Below, piece by piece: positions 51,099-60,336 of a stretch of 64,000 bases of DNA; position 1 is the stretch's first letter, and every line of letters starts with the position of its first letter. Below the pieces are notes generated by a model. It had not been told where the DNA came from and did not search any database. It worked only from the letters and a program-made list of their open reading frames with translations. Position numbers and translations under genes: made by a program. Origin of the DNA: an uncultured Paracoccaceae bacterium. GTDB taxonomy: Bacteria > Pseudomonadota > Alphaproteobacteria > Rhodobacterales > Rhodobacteraceae. Location of the stretch: assembly GCA_947503175.1 (NCBI GenBank), contig CANNCO010000002.1, positions 496,001 through 560,000 of the forward strand. Direction: 5' to 3'.

Positions 51099-52292
51099 AT
51101 GAACATTCACGAATACCAGGCCAAGGCCCTTTTGCGCAGCTACGGGGCTCCGGTCTCGGATGGCCGTCCGGTCACGCGGGCAGAAGACGCCAAAACCGCA
51201 GCAGGCGAACTCGACGGCCCGGTCTGGGTGGTCAAGGCCCAGATTCACGCGGGCGGACGCGGCAAGGGTAAGTTCAAGGAAGCTGACGCAGGCGACAAGG
51301 GCGGCGTGCGCCTGACCAAATCCGTAGCCGAGGCCGCCGAGGAGGCCAAGCGCATGCTGGGCCGCACCCTCGTGACGCATCAGACCGGCCCGGCAGGTAA
51401 ACAGGTCAACCGCATCTACATCGAAGACGGCTCGGGCATCGAAACCGAGCTGTATCTTGCCCTTCTGGTCGACCGCCAGACCAGCCGCATTTCCTTCGTC
51501 GCCTCCACCGAAGGCGGCATGGACATCGAAGAGGTCGCGGCGGAAACACCGGAAAAGATCCTGTCCTTCTCCGTCGACCCCGCCACCGGCTATCAGCCGT
51601 TCCACGGCCGCCGCATTGCGTTTTCGCTCGGCCTCACGGGCACGCAGGTCAAGCAATGCGTCGCGCTCATGGGCACGCTCTACAAACTCTTCGTCGAGAA
51701 AGACATGGAGATGCTCGAGATCAATCCCCTGATCGTCTCGGACACAGGCGAGTTGAAATGCCTCGACGCCAAGATGGGCTTTGACGGCAATGCCGTCTAC
51801 CGCCACTCCGACATCGCCGCACTCCGCGACGAAACGGAAGAGGATCCCAAGGAACTCGCCGCCTCGAAATACGACCTTAACTACATCGCGCTAGACGGCG
51901 AAATCGGCTGCATGGTCAACGGCGCGGGCCTTGCCATGGCGACGATGGACATCATCAAACTCTACGGTTCCGAGCCCGCCAACTTCCTCGACGTGGGCGG
52001 CGGCGCAACCAAGGAAAAGGTCACCGAGGCGTTCAAGATCATCACCTCCGACCCGAACGTCAAAGGCATCCTTGTCAACATCTTCGGCGGCATCATGCGC
52101 TGCGACATCATCGCCGAGGGCGTGGTGGCTGCCGTCAAGGAAGTGGGCCTTCAGGTCCCCCTTGTCGTCCGGCTAGAAGGCACGAACGTCGAACAGGGCA
52201 AGGAAATAATCCGCAACTCCGGCCTCGATGTTGTTGCTGCGGACGACCTTAAGGACGGGGCCGAGAAGATCGTAAAGGCTGTTAAGGGGTGA
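51099..52292 (+). CDS. sucC: Succinyl-CoA synthetase beta subunit
   Basis: This 397-residue ATP-grasp subunit pairs with SucD. It starts [19 protein letters not shown], has the nucleotide-site [20 protein letters not shown] and the succinate/metal region [12 protein letters not shown], and then [67 protein letters not shown]. The length is standard. It heads the suc operon; sucD is separated from it by two secreted-protein genes. Confidence 0.97.
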   Translation: MNIHEYQAKALLRSYGAPVSDGRPVTRAEDAKTAAGELDGPVWVVKAQIHAGGRGKGKFKEADAGDKGGVRLTKSVAEAAEEAKRMLGRTLVTHQTGPAGKQVNRIYIEDGSGIETELYLALLVDRQTSRISFVASTEGGMDIEEVAAETPEKILSFSVDPATGYQPFHGRRIAFSLGLTGTQVKQCVALMGTLYKLFVEKDMEMLEINPLIVSDTGELKCLDAKMGFDGNAVYRHSDIAALRDETEEDPKELAASKYDLNYIALDGEIGCMVNGAGLAMATMDIIKLYGSEPANFLDVGGGATKEKVTEAFKIITSDPNVKGILVNIFGGIMRCDIIAEGVVAAVKEVGLQVPLVVRLEGTNVEQGKEIIRNSGLDVVAADDLKDGAEKIVKAVKG

Positions 52293-52308
52293 GCGGCGTC
52301 TGAGAGAA

Positions 52309-52321
52309 TGTCCAGTGGACA
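52309..52321. repeat. Near-palindromic TGTCCAGTGGACA element
   Basis: TGTCCAGTGGACA (52309-52321) is symmetric except for the centre base, and a GC-rich tail (GCGAACGGGCGGAGCCCCGGGAG) follows in the gap after sucC. It looks like an interspersed genomic repeat I have seen in related genomes from memory, or a stem. It ends 37 bp before the next gene's ATG. Confidence 0.3.
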
Positions 52322-52358
52322 TTTTCAGCCGCGAACGGGCGGAGCCCCGGGAGTAACA

Positions 52359-52976
52359 ATGAAAGAACTGGCAAATGTCGGATCGGCAGCGGGACAGAGC
52401 GCGGTGCTTTCATGCGTTTTCACCGTAGCCGCGCTTTCGCCCACCCACGCCGACCCCACTCCCGCCGTAACCGCCGCCCTCGACCGCTTCCAATCCGCCT
52501 GCGCCACGGCCCTGAGCGATCCCGACGCCTACATCGCCTCTCTCACGCTCCCCGGTCCGTCGGGCGAAGAGGGCCTCTATCCGTCCGATGACGGCCATTA
52601 CCTCCTAGTCCTCACCGCCCAGTCCGAGGGCGTAACCGACCATGTGGAAATCACCGCACTTGCCGATCAGATGATCCGTCGCTGCGCCATCTCGGCGATC
52701 CTGCCGGGCTTCCCCGAAGAACCCCGGATCGCCGCCGCCCTGCGCCCGCTTCTCGACGCCCGCGCATCACAGGTCGTGGGCGGCAAGACCCGCAGCGCCA
52801 ATCCGATCTGGGAGCCCGAGAACGAACCGGTGCTGTTCGAAGGCGAAGATTTCCACATGTTCTTTGCCACGGGCCTCTTCCCCGACCCAGACACCGTTGC
52901 ACAGATCCAGACCATGTCGGGCGAGGTCTACATGACTGTCGAACGCACGCTCACCGCAGCGGAGCTTGCCCAATGA
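52359..52976 (+). CDS. Secreted protein of unknown function between sucC and sucD
   Basis: This 205-residue protein has an N-terminal hydrophobic signal (GQSAVLSCVFTVAALSPTHA) and a mature region beginning DPTPAVTAALDRFQSACATALSDPDAYIASL. Two or three cysteines are present, including MIRRCAISAIL. I recognise no domain. I start it at ATG 52359, which has GGGAG just upstream; an earlier in-frame ATG at 52308 lies within the repeat-like region and is less likely. Its end overlaps the next gene (ATGA). Confidence 0.75.
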   Translation: MKELANVGSAAGQSAVLSCVFTVAALSPTHADPTPAVTAALDRFQSACATALSDPDAYIASLTLPGPSGEEGLYPSDDGHYLLVLTAQSEGVTDHVEITALADQMIRRCAISAILPGFPEEPRIAAALRPLLDARASQVVGGKTRSANPIWEPENEPVLFEGEDFHMFFATGLFPDPDTVAQIQTMSGEVYMTVERTLTAAELAQ

Positions 52977-53494
52977 TCCGCATGACCATTTTCGCCTCCG
53001 TTGCCTTTCTTGGCTTCGGTCAGGCCGCTCCCGCCCAGACCTTCAAAGAAGCCGTCCAAATGAACGTGGGGCTCGCCACAACACTTTGTCTCGAGGTCAT
53101 GATCAGACGAACACCAGCGGTAACAGCCTTTGGGAATGCCGGTTTCGTCTACAGATCTGCGGATCGGGGTGTTAACAACTATGGCGTTGCGCTTGGGCCC
53201 GATCACTATTTCGATGCGCCTGCGGATACCGTGAAGGCCGAACTCGATACACCGAACGATATCGCCGGGATATGTCAGGTTCTGACGACCCATTTGTCCG
53301 AGACCGAACTGACGGAAATTGTCGCCGAGACGATCTTCCGGGTTTATCCGGGCGCGCGGGTCCAAGGCCCAAACCAATGGTTTATCGACACGCCGTCCGG
53401 CCTGCCCCTCATCGTGGGGACAGACACGATCGGCACCAATCACCGCTACGAAGTACCCGGCACCGTGCGTGTCGGGATGAGTTATCCAGGATAA
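52973..53494 (+). CDS. Second secreted protein between sucC and sucD
   Basis: This 173-residue protein begins with a signal peptide (MTIFASVAFLGFGQAAPAQ). The mature part has FKEAVQMNVGLATTLCLEVMIRRTPAVTAFGNAGFVYRS and a later cysteine, with a DNYGVALGPDHYFDAPADTVKAEL-like beta-rich middle. No family is recognised. It overlaps the previous gene by four bases (ATGA) and is followed by sucD after 18 bases, so the two secreted genes are co-transcribed with suc. Confidence 0.75.
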   Translation: MIRMTIFASVAFLGFGQAAPAQTFKEAVQMNVGLATTLCLEVMIRRTPAVTAFGNAGFVYRSADRGVNNYGVALGPDHYFDAPADTVKAELDTPNDIAGICQVLTTHLSETELTEIVAETIFRVYPGARVQGPNQWFIDTPSGLPLIVGTDTIGTNHRYEVPGTVRVGMSYPG

Positions 53495-53512
53495 AAACCC
53501 CGAGGGACAAAT

Positions 53513-54394
53513 ATGGCCGTACTCGTCGACGAAAACACCAAGGTTATCTGCCAGGGCTTTACCGGCTCGCAGGGCACCTTCCACTCCGAACAGGCCATCG
53601 CCTATGGCACCAAGATGGTCGGCGGCGTGACACCCGGGAAAGGCGGTCAGACGCATCTCAACCTGCCGGTCTTCAATTCCTGTCACGAAGCGGTCGCGGC
53701 CACGGGGGCGAACGCCTCGGTGATCTACGTGCCGCCGCCCTTCGCCGCCGACTCGATCCTCGAAGCCATCGATGCCGAAATCCCGCTCATCTGCTGCATC
53801 ACCGAGGGCATTCCCGTACTCGATATGATGAAGGTGAAACGCGCGCTCGAAGGCACCGTATCGGTTCTGATCGGCCCCAACTGTCCAGGCATCATCACGC
53901 CAGACGCCTGCAAGATCGGCATCATGCCCGGCCACATCCACAAACGCGGGTCGGTGGGCGTTGTATCCCGGTCGGGAACCCTTACCTACGAGGCCGTGAA
54001 ACAGACCACCGATGTCGGCCTCGGCCAATCAACCTGCGTCGGCATCGGCGGCGACCCGATCAAGGGCACCGAACATATCGATGTGCTCGAATGGTTCCTT
54101 GCCGATGACGAAACCGAAAGCATCATCATGATCGGCGAAATCGGGGGTCAGGCCGAAGAAGACGCCGCCCAGTTCCTCGCCGATGAAAAAAAGAAAGGCC
54201 GCTGGAAACCCACCGCAGGCTTCATCGCGGGCCGCACGGCACCTCCGGGCCGCCGCATGGGCCATGCCGGTGCCATCGTCGCGGGCGGCAAGGGTGACGC
54301 AGAGTCGAAAATCGAGGCCATGAAAGCCGCCGGCATCGTCGTTGCCGAAAGCCCCGCAGGTCTGGGCGAGGCTGTGCTGAAGGCGATCGGGTGA
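53513..54394 (+). CDS. sucD: Succinyl-CoA synthetase alpha subunit
   Basis: This 293-residue SucD binds CoA and carries the phosphohistidine intermediate. Features are [55 protein letters not shown] (CoA site), [40 protein letters not shown] and [25 protein letters not shown], with the active-site histidine in G-H-A-G. The ATG follows GAGGGA. A stem at 54403-54425 lies just beyond its stop, before the DUF805 gene. Confidence 0.97.
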   Translation: MAVLVDENTKVICQGFTGSQGTFHSEQAIAYGTKMVGGVTPGKGGQTHLNLPVFNSCHEAVAATGANASVIYVPPPFAADSILEAIDAEIPLICCITEGIPVLDMMKVKRALEGTVSVLIGPNCPGIITPDACKIGIMPGHIHKRGSVGVVSRSGTLTYEAVKQTTDVGLGQSTCVGIGGDPIKGTEHIDVLEWFLADDETESIIMIGEIGGQAEEDAAQFLADEKKKGRWKPTAGFIAGRTAPPGRRMGHAGAIVAGGKGDAESKIEAMKAAGIVVAESPAGLGEAVLKAIG

Positions 54395-54402
54395 ATGCAG
54401 AA

Positions 54403-54425
54403 CCCCCGGAAAATCTTTCCGGGGG
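54403..54425 (+). terminator. Intra-operon hairpin after sucD
   Basis: CCCCCGGAAA (54403-54412) and TTTCCGGGGG (54416-54425) form a perfect 10-bp stem with a 3-nt loop, 9 bp after the sucD stop. No T-run follows (GCAAAAC), so it may attenuate or protect sucCD mRNA upstream of the DUF805-sucA genes. Confidence 0.5.
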
Positions 54426-54441
54426 GCAAAACGAGGACAGG

Positions 54442-54981
54442 ATGAGTTTCTCCACCGCCATACGCACCTGCTTTGCCAAGTACGTCATCTTCTCGGGCCG
54501 CGCCTCGCGCCCGGAGTACTGGTGGTTCATCCTGTTCATTGTCCTCGGCAACTTCGTCGCAGGGGTCATCGACGGCGTGCTGTTCAACACGGTCACCACC
54601 GAAGCCGTCGTCACCGATACCGGCGTCCGCGTCGCCGCCGAAAACAATGGCCCCATCGGCACGATCTTCGCACTCGCGACCTTCATACCCTCGATCAGCG
54701 CAGGCTGGCGGCGAATGCACGACACGGGCCGTTCGGGCCTCTACCTGTTCTATCCGGTGATCGTCATGATCGGCATCGGCACCTTCGCGGCGTTCACAGG
54801 CGCCATGCCATCGCTGGACGGCGGCATCGATTACAGCTTCGACGGTATCACAGGATTAATCCTGATCTTCGCATCAATCGTCTTCATCATCTCACCATTT
54901 CTGGTGATCTGGTGGCTCACCCGCCCGTCGCAACCCGGTGCGAACGAGTACGGCCCAAACCCACGTGAGGTAACGTCATGA
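54442..54981 (+). CDS. DUF805 family membrane protein
   Basis: This 179-residue protein matches DUF805: SFSTAIRTCFAKYVIFSGRASRPEYWWFILFIVLGNFV at the start (the FSGRASRxEYWWF signature). About four membrane helices follow, including IGTIFALATFIPSISAGWRRMHDTGRSGLYLF with the RRMHDTGRSG motif. Function is unknown in the family. I use the ATG at 54442 after GGACAGG; a GTG start at 54391 would cross the hairpin. The stop overlaps the sucA ATG. Confidence 0.88.
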   Translation: MSFSTAIRTCFAKYVIFSGRASRPEYWWFILFIVLGNFVAGVIDGVLFNTVTTEAVVTDTGVRVAAENNGPIGTIFALATFIPSISAGWRRMHDTGRSGLYLFYPVIVMIGIGTFAAFTGAMPSLDGGIDYSFDGITGLILIFASIVFIISPFLVIWWLTRPSQPGANEYGPNPREVTS

Positions 54982-57944
54982 CCGATCAAAGCCCCAACGA
55001 TCAGTTCCACGCCTCGTCCTTCCTGCAAGGGCATAACGCGGAATACATCGAACAGCTTTATGCCCGCTACGCCACCGATCCCAACGCGGTGGACGAGGCC
55101 TGGCAACAGTTCTTCCGTCAGCTTGGCGACAGCGAGATCGATGCCAAACGCGAGGCCGCGGGGCCAAGCTGGGCGCGCACCGACTGGCCGCCCCAACCCA
55201 GCGACGATCTGACGGCGGCGCTTGACGGCCAGTGGGGCGATCTGGGTCCGGCAGCCGAGAAATCGGCGGCAGCAAAGCTCAAATCCAAGGCTGCCGAAAC
55301 GGGCGTCACGGTGACCGACGATCAGATCAAACGCGCCGTGCTCGACTCGATCCGCGCCCTGATGATCATCCGCGCCTACCGGATCCGGGGCCATCTCGTC
55401 GCCGATCTCGACCCGTTGGGCATGCGCGAAAACGTGCCCCATCCCGAACTCGACCCACGCTCCTACGGTTTCACCGAGGCGGACATGGATCGCCCGATCT
55501 TCATCGACAACGTGCTGGGTCTGGAAATGGCCTCGATGCGCGAGATCGTTTCGATCGTCAAACGCACCTATTGCGGCACATTCGCGCTGCAATACATGCA
55601 CATCTCGAACCCCGAAGAGGCGGGCTGGCTCAAGGAGCGGATCGAAGGCTATGGCAAGGAAATCGGCTTCACCCGCGAGGGTCGCCGCGCGATCCTGAAC
55701 AAGCTGGTCGAAGCCGAAGGCTTCGAGAAGTTCCTCCATGTCAAATACATGGGTACAAAACGCTTCGGGCTTGATGGCGGCGAAAGCCTTGTTCCGGCGA
55801 TGGAACAGATCATCAAACGCGGCGGCAGTCTGGGCGTGAAGGACATCGTGATCGGCATGCCCCACCGGGGCCGCCTGTCGGTGCTGGCCAACGTCATGGC
55901 CAAGCCCTATCGCGCGATCTTCAACGAATTTCAGGGCGGCAGCTTCAAACCCGAAGACGTGGATGGTTCGGGCGACGTGAAATACCACCTCGGCGCCTCC
56001 GCCGACCGCGAATTCGACGGCAATTCGGTACACCTGTCGCTCACCGCCAACCCCTCGCATCTAGAGGCCGTGAACCCGGTCGTTCTGGGCAAATCCCGCG
56101 CCAAGCAGGATCAGAATAACGACCCCGAGCGCATCTCCTGCCTGCCGATCCTGCTGCACGGCGATGCGGCCTTTGCCGGTCAGGGTGTCGTCGCCGAATG
56201 CTTTGGTCTGTCGGGCCTGCGCGGGCACAGAACCGGCGGCACGATGCATATCGTGGTCAACAACCAGATCGGCTTTACCACAGCGCCGCACTTCTCGCGC
56301 TCGTCTCCCTATCCCACCGATATCGCCCTGATGGTGGAAGCGCCGATCTTCCACGTGAACGGAGACGACCCCGAGGCTGTGGTGCACGCCGCCAAGGTCG
56401 CCACCGAATTCCGCCAGAAGTTCCACAAGGACGTGGTGATTGATATCTTCTGCTACCGCCGGTTCGGTCACAACGAGGGCGACGAGCCCATGTTCACCAA
56501 CCCGCTGATGTACAAGAAGATCAAGAAGCAGAAGACCACGCTTCAGCTTTACACCGAACGTCTGGTCCGCGACGGTTTGATCCCCGAGGGCGAAATCGAG
56601 GACATGAAGACCGCGTTTCAGGCCCATCTGAACGAAGAGTTCGAGTCGGGCAAGAACTTCAAGCCGAACAAGGCCGACTGGCTGGACGGGCGCTGGAGCC
56701 ATCTCGACCGCGAAAGCGACCGCTACCAGCGCGGCAAGACAGCGATCAAGGTGCAGACGTTCAACGAGGTCGGCAAGGCGCTTTCAACCGCACCTTCGGG
56801 CTTTCCGCTGCATAAAACGGTCGAGCGTCTGGTGGAAACCAAGGCCAGGATGTTCGAAACCGGCACCGGCTTCGACTGGGCGACGAGTGAGGCGCTGGCC
56901 TTCGGATCCTTGCTGACCGAAGGCTACAAGGTGCGTCTGGCCGGTCAGGACTCGACCCGCGGTACTTTCTCCCAGCGCCATTCGGGCCTCGTCAATCAGG
57001 ACACCGAAGAACGCTACTACCCGCTCAACCATGTCCGCGAGGGGCAGGCGCAATACGAAGTCATCGACTCGATGCTCTCGGAATACGCAGTCCTCGGGTT
57101 CGAATACGGCTACTCGCTGGCCGAACCCAACGCGCTGACCCTTTGGGAGGCCCAGTTCGGTGATTTCGCCAATGGCGCCCAGATCATGTTCGATCAGTTC
57201 ATCTCATCAGGCGAACGCAAATGGCTTCGGATGTCGGGTCTGGTGATGCTCCTGCCCCATGGCTACGAAGGCCAGGGCCCCGAACACTCCTCGGCCCGCC
57301 TCGAACGCTTCCTGCAGATGTGCGCCGAAGACAACTGGATCGTCGCCAACTGCACGACGCCAGCCAACTACTTCCACATCCTGCGCCGTCAGCTGCACCG
57401 CAGCTACCGCAAACCGCTGGTCCTGATGACGCCGAAATCGCTCCTGCGCCACAAGCTCGCAATCTCGGACAAGGAAGACTTCACCACCGGTTCGTCCTTC
57501 CACCGCGTCCTCTGGGACGACGCTCAGAAAGGGCACTCCGACACCGAGCTTGCGCCGGACAACAAGATCAAGCGCGTCGTCCTCTGCTCCGGCAAGGTCT
57601 ATTACGACCTGCTCGAAGAACGCGACGCGCGCGGCATCGACGATGTCTATCTGATGCGGATCGAACAGTTCTATCCGTTCCCGGCCCTGTCGCTGGTCAA
57701 GGAACTGGAGCGCTTCAAACAGGCCCAGATCGTCTGGTGTCAGGAAGAGCCCAAGAACCAGGGCGGCTGGTCCTTCATGGAACCCAATATCGAATGGGTC
57801 CTCACCCGCATCAAAGCCAAGCACACCCGGCCCGTCTATGTCGGGCGCGCCGCCGCGGCCTCGCCCGCCACGGGGCTCGCCTCGACGCACAAAGCACAAC
57901 AAGCCCAGCTCGTGGATGACGCGCTGACAGCCAAAGGGAAGTAA
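54978..57944 (+). CDS. sucA: 2-oxoglutarate dehydrogenase E1 component
   Basis: This 988-residue thiamine-diphosphate E1 decarboxylates 2-oxoglutarate. The N-terminal SFLQGHNAEYIEQLYARYATDPNAVDEAWQQFF is the E2-binding/E1o start. The core has VIGMPHRGRLSVLANVMAKPYRAIFNEF, LTANPSHLEAVNPVVLGKSRAKQ and GDAAFAGQGVVAECFGLSGLRGHRTGGTMHIVVNNQIGFTT (ThDP site GDxAFAGQ). The transketolase C-part is GQDSTRGTFSQRHSGL. The length is typical. Its ATG overlaps the DUF805 stop and it precedes sucB by four bases. Confidence 0.97.
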   Translation: MTDQSPNDQFHASSFLQGHNAEYIEQLYARYATDPNAVDEAWQQFFRQLGDSEIDAKREAAGPSWARTDWPPQPSDDLTAALDGQWGDLGPAAEKSAAAKLKSKAAETGVTVTDDQIKRAVLDSIRALMIIRAYRIRGHLVADLDPLGMRENVPHPELDPRSYGFTEADMDRPIFIDNVLGLEMASMREIVSIVKRTYCGTFALQYMHISNPEEAGWLKERIEGYGKEIGFTREGRRAILNKLVEAEGFEKFLHVKYMGTKRFGLDGGESLVPAMEQIIKRGGSLGVKDIVIGMPHRGRLSVLANVMAKPYRAIFNEFQGGSFKPEDVDGSGDVKYHLGASADREFDGNSVHLSLTANPSHLEAVNPVVLGKSRAKQDQNNDPERISCLPILLHGDAAFAGQGVVAECFGLSGLRGHRTGGTMHIVVNNQIGFTTAPHFSRSSPYPTDIALMVEAPIFHVNGDDPEAVVHAAKVATEFRQKFHKDVVIDIFCYRRFGHNEGDEPMFTNPLMYKKIKKQKTTLQLYTERLVRDGLIPEGEIEDMKTAFQAHLNEEFESGKNFKPNKADWLDGRWSHLDRESDRYQRGKTAIKVQTFNEVGKALSTAPSGFPLHKTVERLVETKARMFETGTGFDWATSEALAFGSLLTEGYKVRLAGQDSTRGTFSQRHSGLVNQDTEERYYPLNHVREGQAQYEVIDSMLSEYAVLGFEYGYSLAEPNALTLWEAQFGDFANGAQIMFDQFISSGERKWLRMSGLVMLLPHGYEGQGPEHSSARLERFLQMCAEDNWIVANCTTPANYFHILRRQLHRSYRKPLVLMTPKSLLRHKLAISDKEDFTTGSSFHRVLWDDAQKGHSDTELAPDNKIKRVVLCSGKVYYDLLEERDARGIDDVYLMRIEQFYPFPALSLVKELERFKQAQIVWCQEEPKNQGGWSFMEPNIEWVLTRIKAKHTRPVYVGRAAAASPATGLASTHKAQQAQLVDDALTAKGK

Positions 57945-57948
57945 GTAA

Positions 57949-59478
57949 ATGAGCACCGAAGTTCGCGTCCCAACCCTTGGGGAAAGCGTTACCGAAGCCA
58001 CCGTGGCAACCTGGTTCAAGAAACCGGGCGATAGCGTCGCGCAGGACGAAATGCTGTGCGAGCTGGAAACCGACAAGGTGACCGTCGAAGTGCCGTCACC
58101 GGTCGCAGGGACCCTCGCCGAAATCGTCGCCGCCGAAGGCACGACCGTGGGTGTCGACGCGCTTCTGGCCAGCATCTCCGAGGGCGCAGCATCCTCCACT
58201 CCGGAACCCAAGACGACAGAACCCGCCGCCGCACCAGAACCCGCGCCCGCACCCTCGGGCAGCGGTGCCAGCCTCGACGTCATGGTCCCGACCCTTGGCG
58301 AAAGCGTCACCGAGGCCACCGTCGCCACATGGTTCAAGAAGGCCGGCGAGGCCGTGGCACAGGACGAGATGCTCTGCGAGTTGGAGACCGACAAGGTCTC
58401 GGTCGAGGTTCCGGCCCCCGCCGCCGGAACGCTGACCGAGATCCTCGCTGCCGAAGGCGCAACCGTCGAAGCAGGCGGCAAGCTCGCTATCATGGCCACT
58501 GGTGCGGGTGCCGCCTCCGCAGCCCCGGCCCCCGAGCCGGGGCCTCAAGCCACCTCCGAACCCGCCGCCACCGGCAAGGATATCGAAAACGCCCCCTCAG
58601 CCAACAAGATGATGGCCGAGAAAGGCCTGTCGCCCGATGACATACAGGGCACCGGCAAGGACGGCCGGATCATGAAGGAAGACGTGCAAAAGGCCGCCGC
58701 CGCAGGCGCAACAGCCGCCGCAGCTTCTCCGGCGCCAGCCGCCTCCGTCCCGCGCGCGCCCGTCGCCGCCGAAGATGCGGGCCGCGAGGAGCGGGTCAAG
58801 ATGACCCGGCTGCGTCAGACCATCGCCCGCCGCCTGAAAGACGCGCAGAACAACGCGGCGATGCTGACCACCTATAACGAGGTCGACATGTCGGCCACGA
58901 TGGCGCTCAGGAAAGAATACAAGGACCTGTTCGAAAAGAAGCACGGCGTTCGCCTTGGCTTCATGTCCTTCTTCACCAAGGCCTGCTGCCACGCGCTGAA
59001 GGAAGTACCCGAGGTCAACGCAGAAATCGACGGAACGGACATCGTCTACAAGAACTTCGTCCACATGGGCATCGCCGCTGGCACGCCCACGGGCCTTGTC
59101 GTTCCCGTGATCCGCAACGCCGACACAATGTCATTCGCCGAAATCGAAAAAGCCATCGCCGAAAAGGGCGCCCGTGCCCGCGACGGTAAACTGTCCATGG
59201 CCGAAATGCAGGGCGGCACCTTCACCATATCGAATGGTGGCGTCTATGGCTCGCTCATGTCCTCTCCGATCCTGAACCCGCCTCAATCGGGCATTTTGGG
59301 CATGCACAAGATCCAGGATCGTCCCGTGGTCGTGAACGGCGAGATCGTAATCCGCCCGATGATGTATCTGGCCCTCAGCTACGACCACCGCATCGTCGAT
59401 GGCAAAGGGGCGGTAACGTTCCTCGTGCGTGTGAAAGAGGCGCTGGAGGATCCGCGGCGGTTGCTGATGGATCTATAA
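57949..59478 (+). CDS. sucB: 2-oxoglutarate dehydrogenase E2 with two lipoyl domains
   Basis: This 509-residue dihydrolipoyl succinyltransferase has two near-identical lipoyl domains, residues ~1-77 and ~108-183. Each has the ETDK lipoylation site ([14 protein letters not shown] and [14 protein letters not shown]) and the [19 protein letters not shown] start. A peripheral-subunit-binding domain follows ([30 protein letters not shown]), then the catalytic core ending [15 protein letters not shown] (H-x3-D-G). Alanine/proline-rich linkers join them. Many SucB have one lipoyl domain; the doubled N-terminus here is the notable point. It precedes lpd by four intervening genes. Confidence 0.96.
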   Translation: MSTEVRVPTLGESVTEATVATWFKKPGDSVAQDEMLCELETDKVTVEVPSPVAGTLAEIVAAEGTTVGVDALLASISEGAASSTPEPKTTEPAAAPEPAPAPSGSGASLDVMVPTLGESVTEATVATWFKKAGEAVAQDEMLCELETDKVSVEVPAPAAGTLTEILAAEGATVEAGGKLAIMATGAGAASAAPAPEPGPQATSEPAATGKDIENAPSANKMMAEKGLSPDDIQGTGKDGRIMKEDVQKAAAAGATAAAASPAPAASVPRAPVAAEDAGREERVKMTRLRQTIARRLKDAQNNAAMLTTYNEVDMSATMALRKEYKDLFEKKHGVRLGFMSFFTKACCHALKEVPEVNAEIDGTDIVYKNFVHMGIAAGTPTGLVVPVIRNADTMSFAEIEKAIAEKGARARDGKLSMAEMQGGTFTISNGGVYGSLMSSPILNPPQSGILGMHKIQDRPVVVNGEIVIRPMMYLALSYDHRIVDGKGAVTFLVRVKEALEDPRRLLMDL

Positions 59479-59521
59479 GGTAGCCCTGTTCGGTGTCCGA
59501 TCAGCAATCAACCGACGCGCT

Positions 59522-59570
59522 CGCCCGGCACCGCCGGGCGATGCCCGCACCGCCCCCCCGGGGCGGGCAT
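59522..59570. repeat. Two adjacent GC-rich palindromes after sucB (REP-like)
   Basis: CGCCCGGC-ACC-GCCGGGCG (59522-59540) is immediately followed by a second stem whose outer arms are ATGCCCGC (59541-59548) and GCGGGCAT (59563-59570), with C/G-rich inner pairing. The pair begins 44 bp after the sucB stop and resembles a REP element or transcription-attenuating structure. It overlaps the 5' part of the next putative gene, which makes its start uncertain. Confidence 0.5.
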
Positions 59571-59906
59571 TCTGCCCACCCCGCGGCGCGTGCAACGCCC
59601 TATGTTCTCTGCGCCACCCTCTTCCTCACCGCCTGCGCACCCTTGATCGACCCCGAGCCAGTCACCGTCCGCCACTTCCCCTCCACCGCCTTCTACGAAG
59701 GCGCACGGTTCCACCTATTCACCTTCGAACCGCGCGTACCCCGTGATCTGAACGCCCGCATCCAACTCGCCCGCAGCGAAATCCGCTCGGACCCCAACTG
59801 CACTTGGGCCAACGCGCCCAACGATGTGATCCGCGACGCCACCGACCGCCAGGGTGGCACCTTCACCGAAACCCTTCTCGCCGCCCCGGTTTTCTGTAAC
59901 ACATGA
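59541..59906 (+). CDS. Putative small lipoprotein between sucB and MAPEG genes
   Basis: The convincing protein part is YVLCATLFLTACAPLIDPEPVTVRHFPSTAFYEGARFHLFTFEPRVP, with an L-x-A-C lipobox (FLTAC) and a later cysteine pair (DPNCTW, VFCNT). The N-terminal stretch before it is proline/arginine-rich, overlaps palindromic DNA and looks non-native. The ATG at 59541 is the only ATG in this frame; a GTG at 59493 exists. I recognise no domain. It could be a real lipoprotein whose 5' end was altered by the repeat. Confidence 0.55.
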   Translation: MPAPPPRGGHSAHPAARATPYVLCATLFLTACAPLIDPEPVTVRHFPSTAFYEGARFHLFTFEPRVPRDLNARIQLARSEIRSDPNCTWANAPNDVIRDATDRQGGTFTETLLAAPVFCNT

Positions 59907-59946
59907 CCAAAGCCGGCCACCTCAAGCAAAAGACGGGAGCCTGACA

Positions 59947-60336
59947 ATGCTGACATCCGAGCTTTCGATCCTCCTCATCTACGGTCTTGTCACCGCCATC
60001 ACCCTTGGCCTCAAAACGACCGGCATGATGGCCTCCATCGACATGGGCTACCTTCTGTCATCGCGGGACGAGACGCGCACGCTTCAGGGAATGCTCGGGC
60101 GGCTTGACCGGGCGCTTAACAACTCCGTCGTTGCGCTGGCGCTCATTACCCCGCCGATCCTGATCATCGCGCTTCGGGATCAGTCGTCGGCACAAAGCCT
60201 GCTCGCCGCGCAGGTCTTTCTCGCCGCCCGCATCGTCTACCTTCCGGCCTACGTGCTCGGCATCATCGGCGTGCGTACGCTGGTCTGGACAGGCGGGTTC
60301 CTCGCAACCCTTGTCCTCTATTTCCTTGCGCTCTGA
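59947..60336 (+). CDS. MAPEG family membrane protein 1
   Basis: This 129-residue MAPEG protein has about four helices. It begins MLTSELSILLIYGLVTAITLGLK and contains GRLDRALNNSVVALALITPPILII (the R-x-x-N-N-x family motif) and AAQVFLAARIVYLPAYVLGIIGVRTLVW. Eukaryotic MAPEG members are glutathione S-transferases/leukotriene synthases; bacterial ones are largely uncharacterised. Its stop overlaps the ATG of a second MAPEG gene (TGATG). Confidence 0.88.
   Translation: MLTSELSILLIYGLVTAITLGLKTTGMMASIDMGYLLSSRDETRTLQGMLGRLDRALNNSVVALALITPPILIIALRDQSSAQSLLAAQVFLAARIVYLPAYVLGIIGVRTLVWTGGFLATLVLYFLAL

Noticed and set aside
52308-52358. Upstream ATG for the secreted protein after sucC
   Set aside because: Lies in the TGTCCAGTGGACA repeat-like sequence with no ribosome-binding site; the signal peptide starts properly at 52359.
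59493-59540. GTG start for the lipoprotein after sucB
   Set aside because: The added N-terminus is encoded by a palindrome and is not protein-like; ATG 59541 preferred, with doubt.
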